DNA of 64,000 nucleotides from positions 124,001 to 188,000 of the forward strand of contig JACGCN010000021.1 in assembly GCA_014905825.1 (NCBI GenBank), read 5' to 3'. The DNA comes from Lyophyllum atratum. Taxonomy: Eukaryota; Basidiomycota; Agaricomycetes; Agaricales; Lyophyllaceae. Position 1 is the first letter of the stretch. Each line of letters starts with the position of its first letter. This document shows, in pieces, positions 34,548 to 46,492 of this stretch. The notes under the pieces are model-generated. The model saw only the letters and a list, made by a program, of their open reading frames with translations. It was not told the origin of the DNA and did not search any database. The position numbers and the translations under genes were made by a program.

Positions 34548-34554
34548 TTTTTTT
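34548..34554 (+). terminator. Pol III terminator of the tRNA gene
   Basis: Seven consecutive T on the + strand, 21 nt after the tRNA 3' end; RNA polymerase III stops at such runs. Confidence 0.8.
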
Positions 34555-34632
34555 CGACTCCGATACACCGTAAAGCACCTTGCCTTAGGAAGTCGTAATT
34601 TCATATGAAGCCTTGGGCTTCCTTTTCGTGTG

Positions 34633-34947
34633 TTATAGGTCAGGGGTAGAACCGTCGAGTACAGTAAGTCGACAAAGGCGGTAAGCGGCGGGGTATGACA
34701 TCGATACGGAGGAATGTCGGAAGTCGGAAGCCAGCTCTCCAGTGAGCGGCGTGTCATGGTAAGGCTCATCTGGAATTTCCAGGCATCTCTCTTCCAAGTC
34801 AAGTACGTTCACGTTCCACAAGAGGAACTGGGGTGGATGCAAGTCAACGCCCTCAAGCGTAAGCCGTGGCAGCTGCCAACCGATTGACAGGGTGATGAAA
34901 GTTGGAGGCTTGTTCTGCGCCCGCAGCCCAGGCGGCCATGTCGACAC
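34633..34947 (-). pseudogene. Possible remnant of an F-box/leucine-rich-type gene
   Basis: A 104-codon minus frame reads FITLSIGWQLPRLTLEGVDL, then LLWNVNVLDLEE, with the leucine spacing of the variable domain of mushroom F-box proteins. No F-box, start exon or continuation was found, so it may be a decayed fragment. The call rests on pattern only and could be chance. Confidence 0.3.
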
Positions 34948-35080
34948 AGCCAGCTCATACTTAGGCGAACTGTCACGACAATTCTAAGCAGCTGTTATAA
35001 GAGGCTTCTGCGCCCTGTCTTTTGAACTCCAACCTCCGAATTTGCCCCGACTTCCAAGTTCCAACCCCAGTATCTGTCAC

Positions 35081-37118
35081 ATGCATCTCACGAACCTCGG
35101 TGCTGCGGCGGAGGCCTTGGCCAACATAGTGGACCTCACATCGATTAAGGATAGCAAAATCACAAAAGTCAACCTCTATCCCAGTCGCGCCGAGATTATT
35201 CGCCTCTTCGTCGTTACTGTCAAGGCGGGACCGAATCGAGTGAATATTTCTGGGCTGCCAGTCGCGGTGGATAAAGATTCTGTCAGGTGCCATTCATTCA
35301 TTAGTTTATCGATGACCAAATCGAATGATCTTTCTGCTGTACTGTAGGGTGACGGGAAAGGGTTCTGCGACGATTAACGATGTTGTCATCTCTGTGCTGC
35401 CGCCTTCTCATTCTGCTGGATCGAGATCGACGTCTCTGAAGAACCTTTTGCGTAAAAGAGCGCGAACAGAGAAGGCTATAACCCGCTGCCAAGATTCTAT
35501 CTCGTCCTTGAAGATGTACCTGGGGACGATGAGTACACACGACATAGAGGTGCACAAGGTTTCGACATTTACGGAGGGATACGAGACCGCGGTATCACAT
35601 TTGGACGAGAAGATTCTGGATCTCGAGGAACAACTGGCTCTCGTGAATGAGGAAATCGAGCAAGAAGAGTCAAAGCATGGGCTCGACAAAGAAGACGTAC
35701 TGCGAACGCATGTGGGGATAGATCTGGAAACGTTATCCGACGGTCAGATTGAAATTCTGCTCAACTACGGTAAGAATGCAATGCTGTCCCTGTGGAATCT
35801 TGACTCATTGATGTTACTTCATAGCCGTCGACAATTGTTCCTGGACAGCTAACTACGACGTCCGTGCCAACCTGGACTCAGACGACAAGACTATAGCAGT
35901 GACGTATAAAGCGTCCATTACACAGAACACCGGAGAGGTATAATTTTTATCGCCGAAATCGCATCTATTCATACCTTTTCAGGCTTGGGATAGGGTTCCT
36001 TTGACTCTCGAAACCGTCAACCCCACGTTTGGGGCGGATATCCCAGACTTGCGGCCGTGGACCATATCTGTGCAGAGATATTATTCATTCTATACCATGT
36101 ACAGTGGAATTCGGAGCTCTAGCATCCCTCCCCCTCCATCCCGCCGCGCTGCGCCTTCGGTACCTGGTGCAGCACAGTCTCCAGGGGAAATGCACGGGAC
36201 AGAAGCAGAGTTAGAGCCCTTGGCGCATCAGTCGACCTCGGTTACCACGAAGGGCGTCATTTCTGCCATGTTTGAGGTGGCCGGCTTGATCACGATACCA
36301 TCAGACAAGGCGACCCACAACGTTACTGTTTCACAAATAAGCATGGACGCATCGATGTCCTGGGTGACAGTTCCTAAAGCAAGGAGCAAAGCGCACCTCA
36401 AGGTCTGTCCCTATTCACACTTTTCAGAATTCGAGACGTGGAACACTGATGCTTGGTTCCGTTAGGCGAGAATCACAAACACCTCCAAATACACCTTTTT
36501 GGAGGGGAACGCTAATATATTCGTTAATGGAAGCTTCACCGCAAGTTCGAGTATGCCAGCGGCAAGCCCGCAGGAGATATTCGACCTTGCTCTTGGGTAA
36601 GGAGATCCTACGGCGCTCAGAGCGAATGTTAACCCAATTATTCACTTAGAATGGATCCCTCACTCAGAATAACCTATCACCCGCGCTCCAAAAAGGCTGC
36701 TTACAGCGGTTCTATTTACTCATACAGGCGGTCGGACTTCCTCACCTGCGAGCAGCGCATCACTTTGTTCAACAGCAAATCAGTGCCAGTGGACATCAAG
36801 GTCATAGACCAAATTCCCATTTCCGGAGACAAAGGCGTGACGGTGAAGCTGCTGAGTCCCGCATTGCCCGCCTCGTCTGCGCAGAGCCTCTCGAGTGTTG
36901 CAAAACAGAGTTCAAAGACGGCTTCCAAGGAGGTGAACGTGGCCGAAGGCGTTGTTGCTCGGTGGGAAGGACCCGACAATCAGATGGCAGACCCCGAGGC
37001 ACTGGGGAAGGATGGAAAGATCAGCTGGTTGTGTGCTTTAGCCCCACAAGCAACGGTTCATCTTTCTCTCAAATGGGAAGTAACTTCGTCTGAGGGCCGC
37101 GATATCCATGGTCTGTAG
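35081..37118 (+). CDS. MuiA-like DUF4140/DUF4139 protein, copy B
   Basis: Exons 35081..35286, 35348..35769, 35825..35937, 35983..36402, 36466..36596, 36650..37118; product 586 residues. Domain order matches copy A: DUF4140 (IVDLTSIKDSKITKVNLYPSRA, VNISGLPVAVD), coiled coil (LDEKILDLEEQLALVNEEIE), then DUF4139 (WTANYDVRANLD, VTYKASITQNTGE, AWDRVPLTLETVNPTFG, MSWVTVPKARSKAHLKAR, LFNSKSVPVDIKVIDQIP). Exon lengths are 206/422/113/420/131/469 against 215/422/113/408/131/460 in copy A, so the pair arose by duplication with inversion, but the proteins have since diverged strongly. ATG 35081 is chosen because the first family block starts shortly after it. The role is unknown; likely a cytosolic scaffold-like protein. 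Confidence 0.9.
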
Positions 37119-37884
37119 ACAGCGTAACAATACATCTTCTGGTCTCCGTGTAGCTCCAGTATAAATTCTTTCACCCTTTTCAGAGCTATCGATGATTTGT
37201 ATGCTAGTCGTGACCACAGATGTCACGTTCGAAGCGCGGCCCGGGTAAAACGGGTTGGTACGATGGAGAAGTCAGATTTCGGAGTCAGGATAAACTGCAT
37301 GCTCTGGTTCTGCGAAAACCCCGGTGCGACTTATCGATCGAAGTTACTGCTGTGGCGCGCAAATGGCTCGTTCACGTGAACATACCAGAGAATGCGAAGC
37401 TTTCTCAAATGTCCGAATCTACGTTCCGTTATACGAAGGGAAGGAATGGATGCACACGAACCGTCTAGGGCGTAAAGATAGATAGAAACCGAGGCCGTTG
37501 ATAGGTGGGCCCGAGACGATCCTGTTTCTTGTCTGAGGGTGAAAGAAACTTCTTCTAGATGGAAGGTGAGCGGGGAAAGAAGGGCAAAGTAGCAGGATGA
37601 ACCAGTCACACGACGTGTTTTCAAATTGTACTTACCCATGACAATGAAGACAAACATTTGGTGGCTTCTTGGTCGAGGCAAAGCCATAGATGGTGAACGA
37701 CGATGCCCACCGGAATCAGTGGATATCATAGCGCCCGAGGCACTTCCAGAATAGGGTCTGCGCAACATTAGGAGTGCAATGCATTGAGATAAAGAAAGGC
37801 CAAAGTGGAGTTGCAATACAAAACACAATCATAGCTGTCATGAGGTATGAAACTTTTGGAACGCGTGGACGGAAGAGTTAACTC
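37119..37884. other. Spacer between convergent genes, nothing recognised
   Basis: About 0.77 kb between copy B and the E2 gene, which converge here. A + frame at 37220-37468 starts MSRSKRGPGKTGW and a minus frame covers 37331-37828; neither shows a domain or exon support. It should hold both 3'UTRs. Confidence 0.45.
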
Positions 37885-38714
37885 TTATTTTAAGAGTTCT
37901 TCAACGACCCTATCTTCCGAAAGTTTTGCTACATTGGCGCCACGATAGTTCAATCTCCGAAGCACATCGATCTGAAAAGGAGTTGTTGGATAAGGGTCGA
38001 ACGGGGACCTGAGGAATCGAACGCACCACTTTACTTCTCTCGAAACCCAGAGCTTCAAACTGCTCAACATGTGCCCTCTCTAATCCAGCAATAGCTATCT
38101 CGTCTCGTGTCTCCTTGACTGCTGAGCTTTTACCCTTCTTCTCCTTCGGACCTGGACCCCCGGCATAGATCTGAGTCCAGTAGATCGCAGTATCGTCAAA
38201 GCTGTTCTTGCTCGTCGTGTAGTGCTTCGCGACCTCAGCGTCTTGAGGGTCATTCGGCTCTGGCGAACACAGGAGGCTCTGAAGCGAAATCAGGGTCGAC
38301 TTGAGCGTCAGCACCGGCGACCAAGCATCTTTCAGAATGTCAAGGCAGATGGCGCCTGATGCAGACGAGATGTTTGGATGGTAGACTTTTGTCATGAATT
38401 TCATCTTCACAGGTTGAAACGGATACGAATCCGGAATGACGATATCCTAAGCAGAGTTCAAATTACGAATTCTTCGAGATCGAGCATTGCCACTCACCAC
38501 TTCAAAGTGGCCACCCTGATATGGTGTCCCTTCAGGACCAGGGAAGGACCCTTTCAGATGAAAGGGCGATTCGTCGATAAGGTCGATCTTGATATTCGAT
38601 GTCTTGTCATTCTTGCAGTCTATTCATCCGTTCATCGAACCATGCACATAAAGGCAAGATAGAATTTGGCGTACCAGCAATCTCCTTGTTTACTCGTCGA
38701 AGGCGGGCGTCCAT
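37885..38714 (-). CDS. UBC1: Ubiquitin-conjugating enzyme E2, Ubc1 type (with UBA domain)
   Basis: Exons, in transcript order: 38714..38675, 38619..38498, 38446..38027, 37971..37885; product 222 residues, the size of yeast Ubc1 (215). The UBC fold shows PGPEGTPYQGG, PDSYPFQPVKMKF, the HPN tripeptide (77-79) and the active cysteine Cys88 in SGAICLDILKDAWSP. After a short linker the C-terminus carries a UBA domain (EQFEALGF, then VLRRLNYRGANVAKLSEDRV). It receives ubiquitin from E1 and builds chains (K48 in yeast) for proteasomal degradation. The first intron ends at GAATAG (38620), which keeps the family sequence NKEIADCKNDKTS; a nearby alternative AG would frameshift. No damage seen. Confidence 0.95.
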
Positions 38715-41437
38715 AATATACAGCAGAAAATAGTTATTACAACGGTAAAGCAGGCGTCGTGGGCGAGATGGCAGTGAGAGAGGCGTTAGGGATTGATTAT
38801 GTAACCCTGTCAAAGATTTTGTCAGACACGGGCCCGATCACTTCAGTCTTCATACGAACCGTGTGGCCACAAGTGACAACAGCCACTGGCTTGCTCATTC
38901 CTCAACGCACTCTCGGGGTTTTAGTTCCTTTTTGAAGCATCTTTCAGCGTAACCTATCTGACAAACTGTGTACCCTCACAGTCCTCGCACTGCCCTTCTC
39001 GAAACCACACCTCGGACTGGCTTCGGGAAACGTGTCCAGGAGCCTGAATATTCATCAAAGTGCGATCCAAATTCTCAGGGATTTCAGCGCCCAACGGTGA
39101 CATTTAGAAGAAGGAGACGGAAGTACCAAGGTCAGCAGGCTTCAAGCATGTGTCCTATGCGTGGGTTTTTATCATGTCACTCTCAAGATATACACTTCTC
39201 GCACAATTCGTTTCGAATTTCCCATCACGGTGGACGTTCTCTGACGTACATATCACTTGCAGGGCTAATCCAGTATCTTCTCGGCGAGATCTAAATTTTA
39301 AACTATGGGCAGCTATGCCTCATGTTCGCCATGTTCTCGGTAGTATTCCTGCTCATAGTGAACCGGGACCGATCACCGTTATTTCGTCAGGCTTATGGGC
39401 AGGTCGTTCTTCGCGCCTGCGAGGATATCATCGGCACTTCTTGTATTCCATTAGACTAAGCCATCTTCCTGCGGTAGAGAAGCACGTCAATTCGCTGTTG
39501 CATCTGGTCCCTGCCTCGGTGATCGATCCCTTTATCTCGGGCAACGAGGTTTATGATGATCTATCGAAGGCCGTTAAACAAGGACCTATAACTACATCCA
39601 GTCAAGTCCAATAGAGACAAAGCAACCATACGGGCATTACTTGTTCCCCACGCGTGTGAGCTCCGAATGAGAAGTCATACCACGAGTTTACGAAACCTCC
39701 ACCAGAGGAATCCAGCATTCGTAATTACACGGGGCTGGGATTTTTTGGACCATCCTGACCGCAAATATGTAGAGTAAGTGTATTGATACTGTAGAAAGGG
39801 GTAAGAAGGCGCCAGATTCCTGTTCTGAATTATTAAGGCCAAGCTCACCGAATAAATGCTGAAACCCTTTTGAAGAAGGTCACTGAGCGAGTACAGGTAT
39901 AGATCAATAGAGAAATAAAGGAGCGAAGACGAGACAGCCCTGCAAGATTGATGATGTTTAGGCATCGCTTCAAGAGGTAAAAATTACATGCGTCTGATCA
40001 TACAATTTCTGTATTTTAAACTACGCACACAACCCATCCTATCATCGGAGTCGGCGGCTCAATAAGTACTCATCGCGAATCATAAATGTAATCTAGTGGA
40101 AGTGAGAGTAGATAGGCCATTCTAGTCCACTATCATGACATTTCAAAACGAAGAGGCATCACTGCGCGCGGGCGAAGCTGTTAACTATGTAGAAATAAGC
40201 TGAATAATAAGAAGAGACGCGTGCCGAGAAAAGGACCGCTGACGCTCCACCCCACTCTGGTATTTTAGCTATGAACAGAAGCCAGAGCATCACGCCGAAG
40301 TCGGCGAGGGAGCATCTCGGTCTTTTGATCATAGCTGAGTGGCGGTGGAGCGACGTTGGTGTACTTCTCAGGATCGGCGACGAAAAGAGGAGGGCATAGA
40401 AGGTTGGTAAGAAGGCTGGTGGTGAAGGGGAATTTTGGTTGACATGTAAACGGCGTTGAGCAGCCAACTTTTATAACTTTCGGCGGGCGCCTTCCCAACG
40501 CTTAATTGTTATCGATGACGCAAACGGCCGGAGCTGGTCGTTTGGTAAAAAGCTCAGACGTTCCAAGACTAAGACTCCAAAACTCCAATGTCCGGCAATA
40601 ATTCAACCCACTCTGCTCCAATCAACGCCACATCGCGGATTTTCAACAAGGCAAAAGTAAATCAATCCGTTATCCATGCGTTGCAGATGATTAGCGGCCG
40701 GAGCTCGACAAAGCATAGTACAAGGAAATCCCTGAATTTCAAAGATAGGTGGTCAACGGGATGGTTGACGTCGGAGGCAATTCGCATTCGTTGACAGACT
40801 TGACATAGAAAAAGTATTGCCCCATCCGAGATAATCCCACAACAAGTCAACTTTGACACCGATCTCCCTTCACTTCTAGCCACACGGTCGTCAGCGGTCT
40901 CCAGACAATTCTGCTAAAATAAATCGATTGAGCGATTATCCACCCGTTTCGTACTCCGATCGAGCCTTTGACCCGAGCATGATGCATCTGGGTGAGATGG
41001 TGACGGAGAATCTGATTAGTGTCCGCAATGTTTTGAAGCTTAACGGAGGTAAGGAGACAAAGGTGCTAGGGGATGAAAGCTATCATGACTATCAAGGGCC
41101 GAATCCGATTGAAAGCAAGTCGGATTCAGGGCGCGTGACCTTCGATGACGGCTAGAATTCAGAAAGAAGAAAACATGATGCTTGCACAACGGAAAGAACA
41201 AAAATGGAGAAGAGGCAGCCAGAGTGCGGCGAAGGCCGTGAACACGATGTGGAGAGGCTGCGTGCTAGGGTTTCCGTGGCGTTGTACAGCAGCCCGTCGC
41301 CTTGCTGGACAGATAATGGATAAAGATCTCCTATACAAGAGGCGACAGTAATTCCCGGGGCCCTGGGGAAGCAGACAGTGATCCGACTCGGATTGGGACA
41401 ATTTCATATAACACAACGTATACCTTGTGGTCGAAAG
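38715..41437. other. Intergenic stretch with a few unassigned small frames
   Basis: About 2.7 kb. Short frames occur at 39150-39614 (+), 40159-40498 (-) and 40928-41155 (+). The minus frame near 40265-40498 ends YTNVAPPPLSYDQ then MLPRRLRRDALASVHS and might be the last exon of a small basic protein, but I cannot identify it. None is called as a gene. Confidence 0.4.
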
Positions 41438-42031
41438 TTAAGTTTCTACAAGCGCCTGGCCGTCTATGCTTTGTACGGGCGCCGAAGTACCGATCTCGAT
41501 GTACATCCGGATATATTCGACCGGCCCTTTGAAGAACTTTTCACCAAATGGGATCATGCCACGTTTCATATACCATTGAGCGGTGGAGGTCCTGGCGTCG
41601 CACCAGAGGATAGCCGAATCGAGCTCGGATCGTGCGCGCTCGATAGAGAATTGTAGTAGCTTCGATCCTACACCGCGCCCTTGGAAGGCTGGGTCACAGG
41701 CAAATTTTCGAAATCGCGCTTGGCGTTGGGTATCGTCTTGATTGAAGACATCATTGTTGATCGGCAGGGACTCGACGAACAACGAGATGACGGCTATCGG
41801 ATAATCATATAACGGGATGAAAGCCCCGATATGTAGCCCATGCTCATCTTCTGGGAGAGAGACATGTGATATAAGACCGAGTGACGAAGCTGCAACGTTT
41901 CGTCGACGGTGATTGACCTGCAAATCAATTCGAGATCTGTGACACGGAGTCAATCTCGAGGCAGATACACGAGGCCCTCTAAACGCACCAGGAAGGGGTA
42001 AGTCTTCTGTTAGCGTTAATGTTTGGGTCAT
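41438..42031 (-). CDS. GNAT-family N-acetyltransferase
   Basis: Open frame of 197 codons. The GNAT core is clear from about residue 60 on: LPEDEHGLHIGAF, PIAVISLFVESLPI, then motif A FRKFACDPAFQGRGVGSKLL with the acetyl-CoA pyrophosphate loop Q-G-R-G-V-G, and motif B region AILWCDARTSTAQWYMKRGM with a conserved Tyr. It transfers an acetyl group from acetyl-CoA to an unknown amine; likely cytosolic. The first 30-40 codons do not resemble the family and contain GT/AG signals, so the true 5' end probably uses one or more small upstream exons on the minus strand. The 3' end at 41438 is secure. Confidence 0.75.
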   Translation of the reverse strand: MTQTLTLTEDLPLPGAFRGPRVSASRLTPCHRSRIDLQVNHRRRNVAASSLGLISHVSLPEDEHGLHIGAFIPLYDYPIAVISLFVESLPINNDVFNQDDTQRQARFRKFACDPAFQGRGVGSKLLQFSIERARSELDSAILWCDARTSTAQWYMKRGMIPFGEKFFKGPVEYIRMYIEIGTSAPVQSIDGQALVET

Positions 42032-43115
42032 TCCTTGCTTTCGGAGATCCTTTGGCGGCGACGAGATTTCCAGGAAGCGAAGAATCTATGACAAATGATT
42101 TGTGTTATACGTCGCCAAAACCAGGAATTCAGGACCAATCGTAAGGGCATGAGGTGGAGTGAGGAAGATGGTATAAAAGTAGATACAACGGACCGAGAGT
42201 GTACCAGAGGTTCGGATCAGAGAATTCCGCAGAGACAGCTGATTTCCCCCACTCTATGGTGTCTATTATGATTCGAATGAGTCCTGTCCACTTTATCCGC
42301 TGGGAGATATCTACTTGCGTCACTGAACGAAGTCTGAGAGGAGTAAACCTTCTAGTCCGACGGTCAACAATGGGTATGTGATCGCTTCCAAGCCTGGAGT
42401 GAGCTGTTTGAAGGTGTAACTAGGGAATACCAGAAAGAATAGGGCTTGCCTGCGCTTCTGTGCTACGGCGCGTTCTGTAATCTGTGGCTATGGATAGAGA
42501 GAAGAAAGATGCGAAAAGCATGTACAAACACGGTCCAAGTTGATGGCACCGTCGGTCCGTCAACGACTCGGCGGCCTCAACACGATCCATCACATACGGC
42601 TGCTGTAGTCTCTCCTAGACAGACACCATCAGTCGTTCCTCCTTTCTGTACGGCTGCTGGCAGTGCAGCTTCCGTCAAGATTCTATGGTCTGCCTTAGAT
42701 GTCGCTCATCCTTCTGCGAAAAAATACCAGTATTAGATTACAACGCGACGGTTGTGAATCATGTCGCGCCGGCGACAAAACCCTAGTAAGTTTGACAAGC
42801 TCGTGCAACGCCCAGCCTCCGCCTCAGGCCTCGGCCCTCATGGTTCGGAATAGAAGTGCCGGTTGATCATTCTGACTCGATTATCCTTGATGACTTGTGC
42901 CCACGGTCTTTTGGACCCCTATACTCAACTGTACGCCCACAGATTGAAATTGAGTGCCCTGCACCTAATAAGCCTGGGAGCCAATTTTCGCAATCCATGA
43001 CTCGATGTTTATGATTCTTCCAAATTCACCCAGGACTGGCCTTTAAAAGGACAGAGTTTGAGTACTCAGACCGCATCGAACATACGACCCGGATCCAAGA
43101 GCTCAACTTTCTTCG
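42032..43115. other. Intergenic stretch between divergent genes
   Basis: About 1.1 kb holding the 5' end of the acetyltransferase and the promoter of the oxygenase. A + frame at 42446-42736 has low-complexity Thr/Ser/Pro content and no support as a gene. Confidence 0.45.
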
Positions 43116-44484
43116 ATGGCTAGTTCTGAAATTCTCGACAGACTTGGGGCGGCCATAACTCAGAAGCCTCCTTTCTGCACCGGGACTGTACCTGTCCCGC
43201 ATGGAAACGCAGATCTCTTCTATAAGCGAGGCAAATCTTCAAGGTAAGGCTTTCTTACTGTGACGCGGAGCTAGCTCTGACTGTCCTTCAGTTGGCTAGA
43301 CCTGTCCCAGGCGACGGAAGATGATCTGAAAACCCTCGCGAGCGCCTGTGAGCCTGCCACGTTTGGCAGGGACCAAGAGGACGTTCTCGACGAGTCCTAC
43401 CGTAAAGCTGGGAAAATGGACTCTGAGAGCTTTTCGACTAAATTCAATGTCGATACATTGGGTATCGTTGACCGCATTCGCGGACAGCTCTTGGACGGCG
43501 CGGATGAAGAGAAAGTTGTCAGTGCCGGACTGTATAAGCTCAATGTATATGGTGAGCACTTCTAGACACCAACCTACGTTTTCTATCGTTCTTACGACGT
43601 ACTCAGGGAAGGGCTCATTCTTTAAGGCTCACAAGGACACACCTCGTGGCGACACCATGTTTGGATCTCTTGTCGTCGTCTTTCCTACGCCTCACGAAGG
43701 CGGGGCGCTGGTGCTGCGACACTTTGGTCAGGAATGGACGTTCGACTCGGCAACTCTTACTCGTCAAGAGGCGGAACCTTCAGTGGCCTATATCGCTTTC
43801 TACAGCGACGTCGACCATGAGGTTTCCATCGTCGATTCAGGGCACCGAGTAACCCTGACTTACAACCTATTCTTTGAGAATAAGACATGGCGCGAGAACC
43901 TCCCGCAGTCCATCGTACCTGTCGCGCCCGATGACGCCCTTTTCCACAATGCCTTGTCCACTGCCCTCGCCGATCCCTCTTTCCTCCCAGAGGGTGGATA
44001 CCTTGGATTCGGGCTCAGCTTCAAATATCCCATCGACCAGGCAAGCCGAAGGTCTTCCACCACAGTTCTGAAGGGCAGCGACGCCGTGATCTACCGAGTA
44101 TGCCGAAAGCTCTCGCTGTCCGCTTCCCTGCACGCAGTCTACGAAGATAGGGGTATAAATGTCCTGGCGCCCATCCGTAAACCCTTGAATGATTACGAAT
44201 ACCAAGACGAGATCATCGAGGTCTTACGTCGCCACTGCAGCGGTATGGTGATCCATGAATTCGGGAAAAAGCCTCCTGTCCAGCCGTACCGGTACGACCG
44301 GCGACCGTTCGACGCGAAGTGGGTGATCAAGATGGCATGGGTCACTCCCTTGACGAAATACTCCCATTTCGGTTCCCCGTACACCGCATATGGCAACGAG
44401 TATTCATCAGCTTGCGTCTATGGGGACCTTTGCATGGCAGCAAAGGTGGGACCATTTGGCGAACGCGCGACGGTCCGGGTATGA
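43116..44484 (+). CDS. 2-oxoglutarate/Fe(II)-dependent oxygenase, prolyl-hydroxylase-like
   Basis: Exons 43116..43243, 43292..43551, 43607..44484; product 421 residues. The jelly-roll core has the iron ligands His138 and Asp140 in KAHKDTPRG, His200 in DVDHEVSIV, and Arg210 in GHRVTLTYNL as candidate 2-oxoglutarate anchor; SLVVVFPTPHEGGAL supplies the connecting strands. It should couple 2-oxoglutarate decarboxylation to hydroxylation of an unknown substrate, probably in the cytosol. The N-terminal 120 residues are typical of the many uncharacterised mushroom members. A possible donor (CGG|GTATGA) lies at the stop, so a short alternative 3' exon cannot be excluded. A partial copy of its C-terminal region lies directly downstream. 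Confidence 0.85.
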
Positions 44485-44714
44485 ACGTATCTCTCTTGTT
44501 CACGTCACCCCGTTTATTTCCAAAAGTAATGGAGCCCAGCCTCAGCCCCGATGTCAGATATATTACTTACTTAGCAGGCCACAAATGTTTTTTTTTCTCC
44601 CGCAAGGCGTCCCTCGGCACGTCCTTGAATGCATTCTACGATCCAGAGGGCATGCAAATCTTGTCGCCCGTAGACGACCTCTTCACGCTCGTATATCTTA
44701 ACTTGGTGCGATGA
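44485..44714 (+). pseudogene. Partial duplicate of the oxygenase C-terminal region
   Basis: The frame around 44605-44700 reads LGTSLNAFYDPEGMQILSPV, which parallels LSASLHAVYEDRGINVLAPI inside the upstream oxygenase. No iron-binding core precedes it, so it looks like the leftover of a tandem copy or an old 3' exon. It ends at 44714, about 110 bp before the ArfGAP start. Confidence 0.5.
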
Positions 44715-44824
44715 CCATGGTCAAGAGGGTTTCGATAAGATAAGATTAGATGTGATTACCCAAGCCTTGTATTTGTATCGCCACGACATCAAAACTCTGT
44801 AAACGACGACTATCACTAGAAGAT

Positions 44825-46492
44825 ATGGCTGAGCCGACAAAACTAGAAACGGAGCAGGTGTTCAAGGTCCTAAAGTCACAAAAAGCCAACAAAGTAAATC
44901 TATACTCTTTTCATCGCCTGAGAAATACTGACGATAGGTTCAAGTCCTGCTTTGATTGTAGTGCACGAAATCCGACATGGTCGAGTGTAACTTTCGGGCT
45001 ATACATTTGTTTAGACTGCTCCAGCGTGCACAGGAACATGGGCGTGCACATCAGCTTTGTCCGGTGCGTCGTTCGATAGTCATTTGGACGCTGATTGACG
45101 TCGGATCTAGATCCACCAACCTCGATACTTGGCAACTCGCCCAGCTGCGCAACATGAAGATTGGGGGGAATGCATCTGCAACGGAATTCTTCACCAAGCA
45201 CGGCGGTTCATCCCTACTGAGCGACTCTGATACCAAAAAGAAATACTCCAGTCGCGTGGCAGAACTGTATAGGGAAGAACTGGCGAAACGTGTCAAAGAC
45301 GATGTTGCTAGGTGCGGGAGCTTTTCTTGGCTTCAATGTTCCTTCTCATGATTGCTCAGATTTCCTAACGGGATTGTCGTCGATGGTGTCGATACTGCCC
45401 CGGCTGCCCCGAAGGAAGAGTCCGAGGAAGATTTCTTCGACTCCTGGTCGAAGCCCTCCACACCCAAAACCTCTGCGCCTGGCACTCCACGAGTTTCCAC
45501 CCCGCCCATTCTAGGGCGTTCCACCTCTGCCTCAAGCTCTACATCTTCCGTCACCCCAGCCCCCCGCACCATCACCTCTTCCGCCGCGGCCCGACCCGCC
45601 CGACTCGGCAGTGGTACGACTCGTCTCAACTCCGCATCCTCGGCATCTGCTACAAGCAGCACCCTCCCCAAGAAGTCGAAGCTCGGGCTCGGTGCATCTA
45701 AGGCGAAGCCCGTCAACTTCGCCGAGGCCGAGCGGAAGGCGTTGGAAGAGGCTGAGCGGATCAAACAGCTGGGGTACGATAGGCAGCGGGAGGAGGCGGA
45801 GGAGAAGGCGAGGAAGGAGGCGGAGGCACTGAGGAAGGCGACGGAGATCGGGCACAAACCCGTCGTCACCACGTCTAATGGAAAGGCGGCACCTGCCACT
45901 GGTTCTACACCCAAATCCGCAGCATTCCCCCGTTTAGGCTTTGGCGCCATCCCTGGTGCAGGTGCTGCCGCCGCCGTCGCTGCTGCCAATGCAACACGTC
46001 CTACGTACGTCCCATTCAGTAGGTACTTCTGCGCTCGTAATCATGCTAATGTGACCCTAGTTCGACACCAGTCGCGGACGATTCCCCCACCACCGCCCGG
46101 GACAAATTCGGCGGTCAAAAGGCAATCTCCTCCGACATGTACTTTGAGCGCAACGCCTACGACCCCAACACCGTCGGCGAGGCGCAGGCGCGGCTCCAGA
46201 ACTTCCGGGGCGCCACTGCCATCTCGTCGAACCAGTACTTTGGGCGGGAGGAGGAGGAAGAGCTCGTCGGGCACCCTATGGGGCAGGAGGCGGGGAGTCT
46301 TGCGCAGTTGGAGAGTGTGGCTAAGGACACGCTGGCGAGGGTGTTGGCGAACCCGGATGTGCAGAATGTGGGGGAGAGTATTAGGACTGGGGCGCTTAAG
46401 GTATGTTTGGTGATTTGCTATCTGGTGGGGTGATTGGCTGATCATGATGAATGTAGCTTTCGGATTACCTGGCGCAGATGTCTGAGCGGTAA
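44825..46492 (+). CDS. GLO3: ARF GTPase-activating protein, Glo3/ARFGAP2-3 type
   Basis: Exons 44825..44893, 44945..45063, 45111..45311, 45360..46004, 46061..46400, 46457..46492; product 469 residues. The N-terminal ArfGAP zinc finger is complete: Cys25/Cys28 in SCFDC, Cys45/Cys48 in CLDCSSVHR with the arginine finger Arg53 and [14 protein letters not shown]. The middle is Ser/Thr/Pro-rich with a Lys/Glu-rich helix ([16 protein letters not shown]). The C-terminus carries Glo3-motif features: [30 protein letters not shown], and the final helix [11 protein letters not shown]. It stimulates GTP hydrolysis on Arf1 and helps uncoat COPI vesicles at the Golgi. The last exon is 36 nt. No damage seen. 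Confidence 0.95.

Noticed and set aside
40159..40498. Small minus-strand frames that might be a two-exon basic protein
   Set aside because: A GT-AG intron is conceivable, but no family or phase test decides it.
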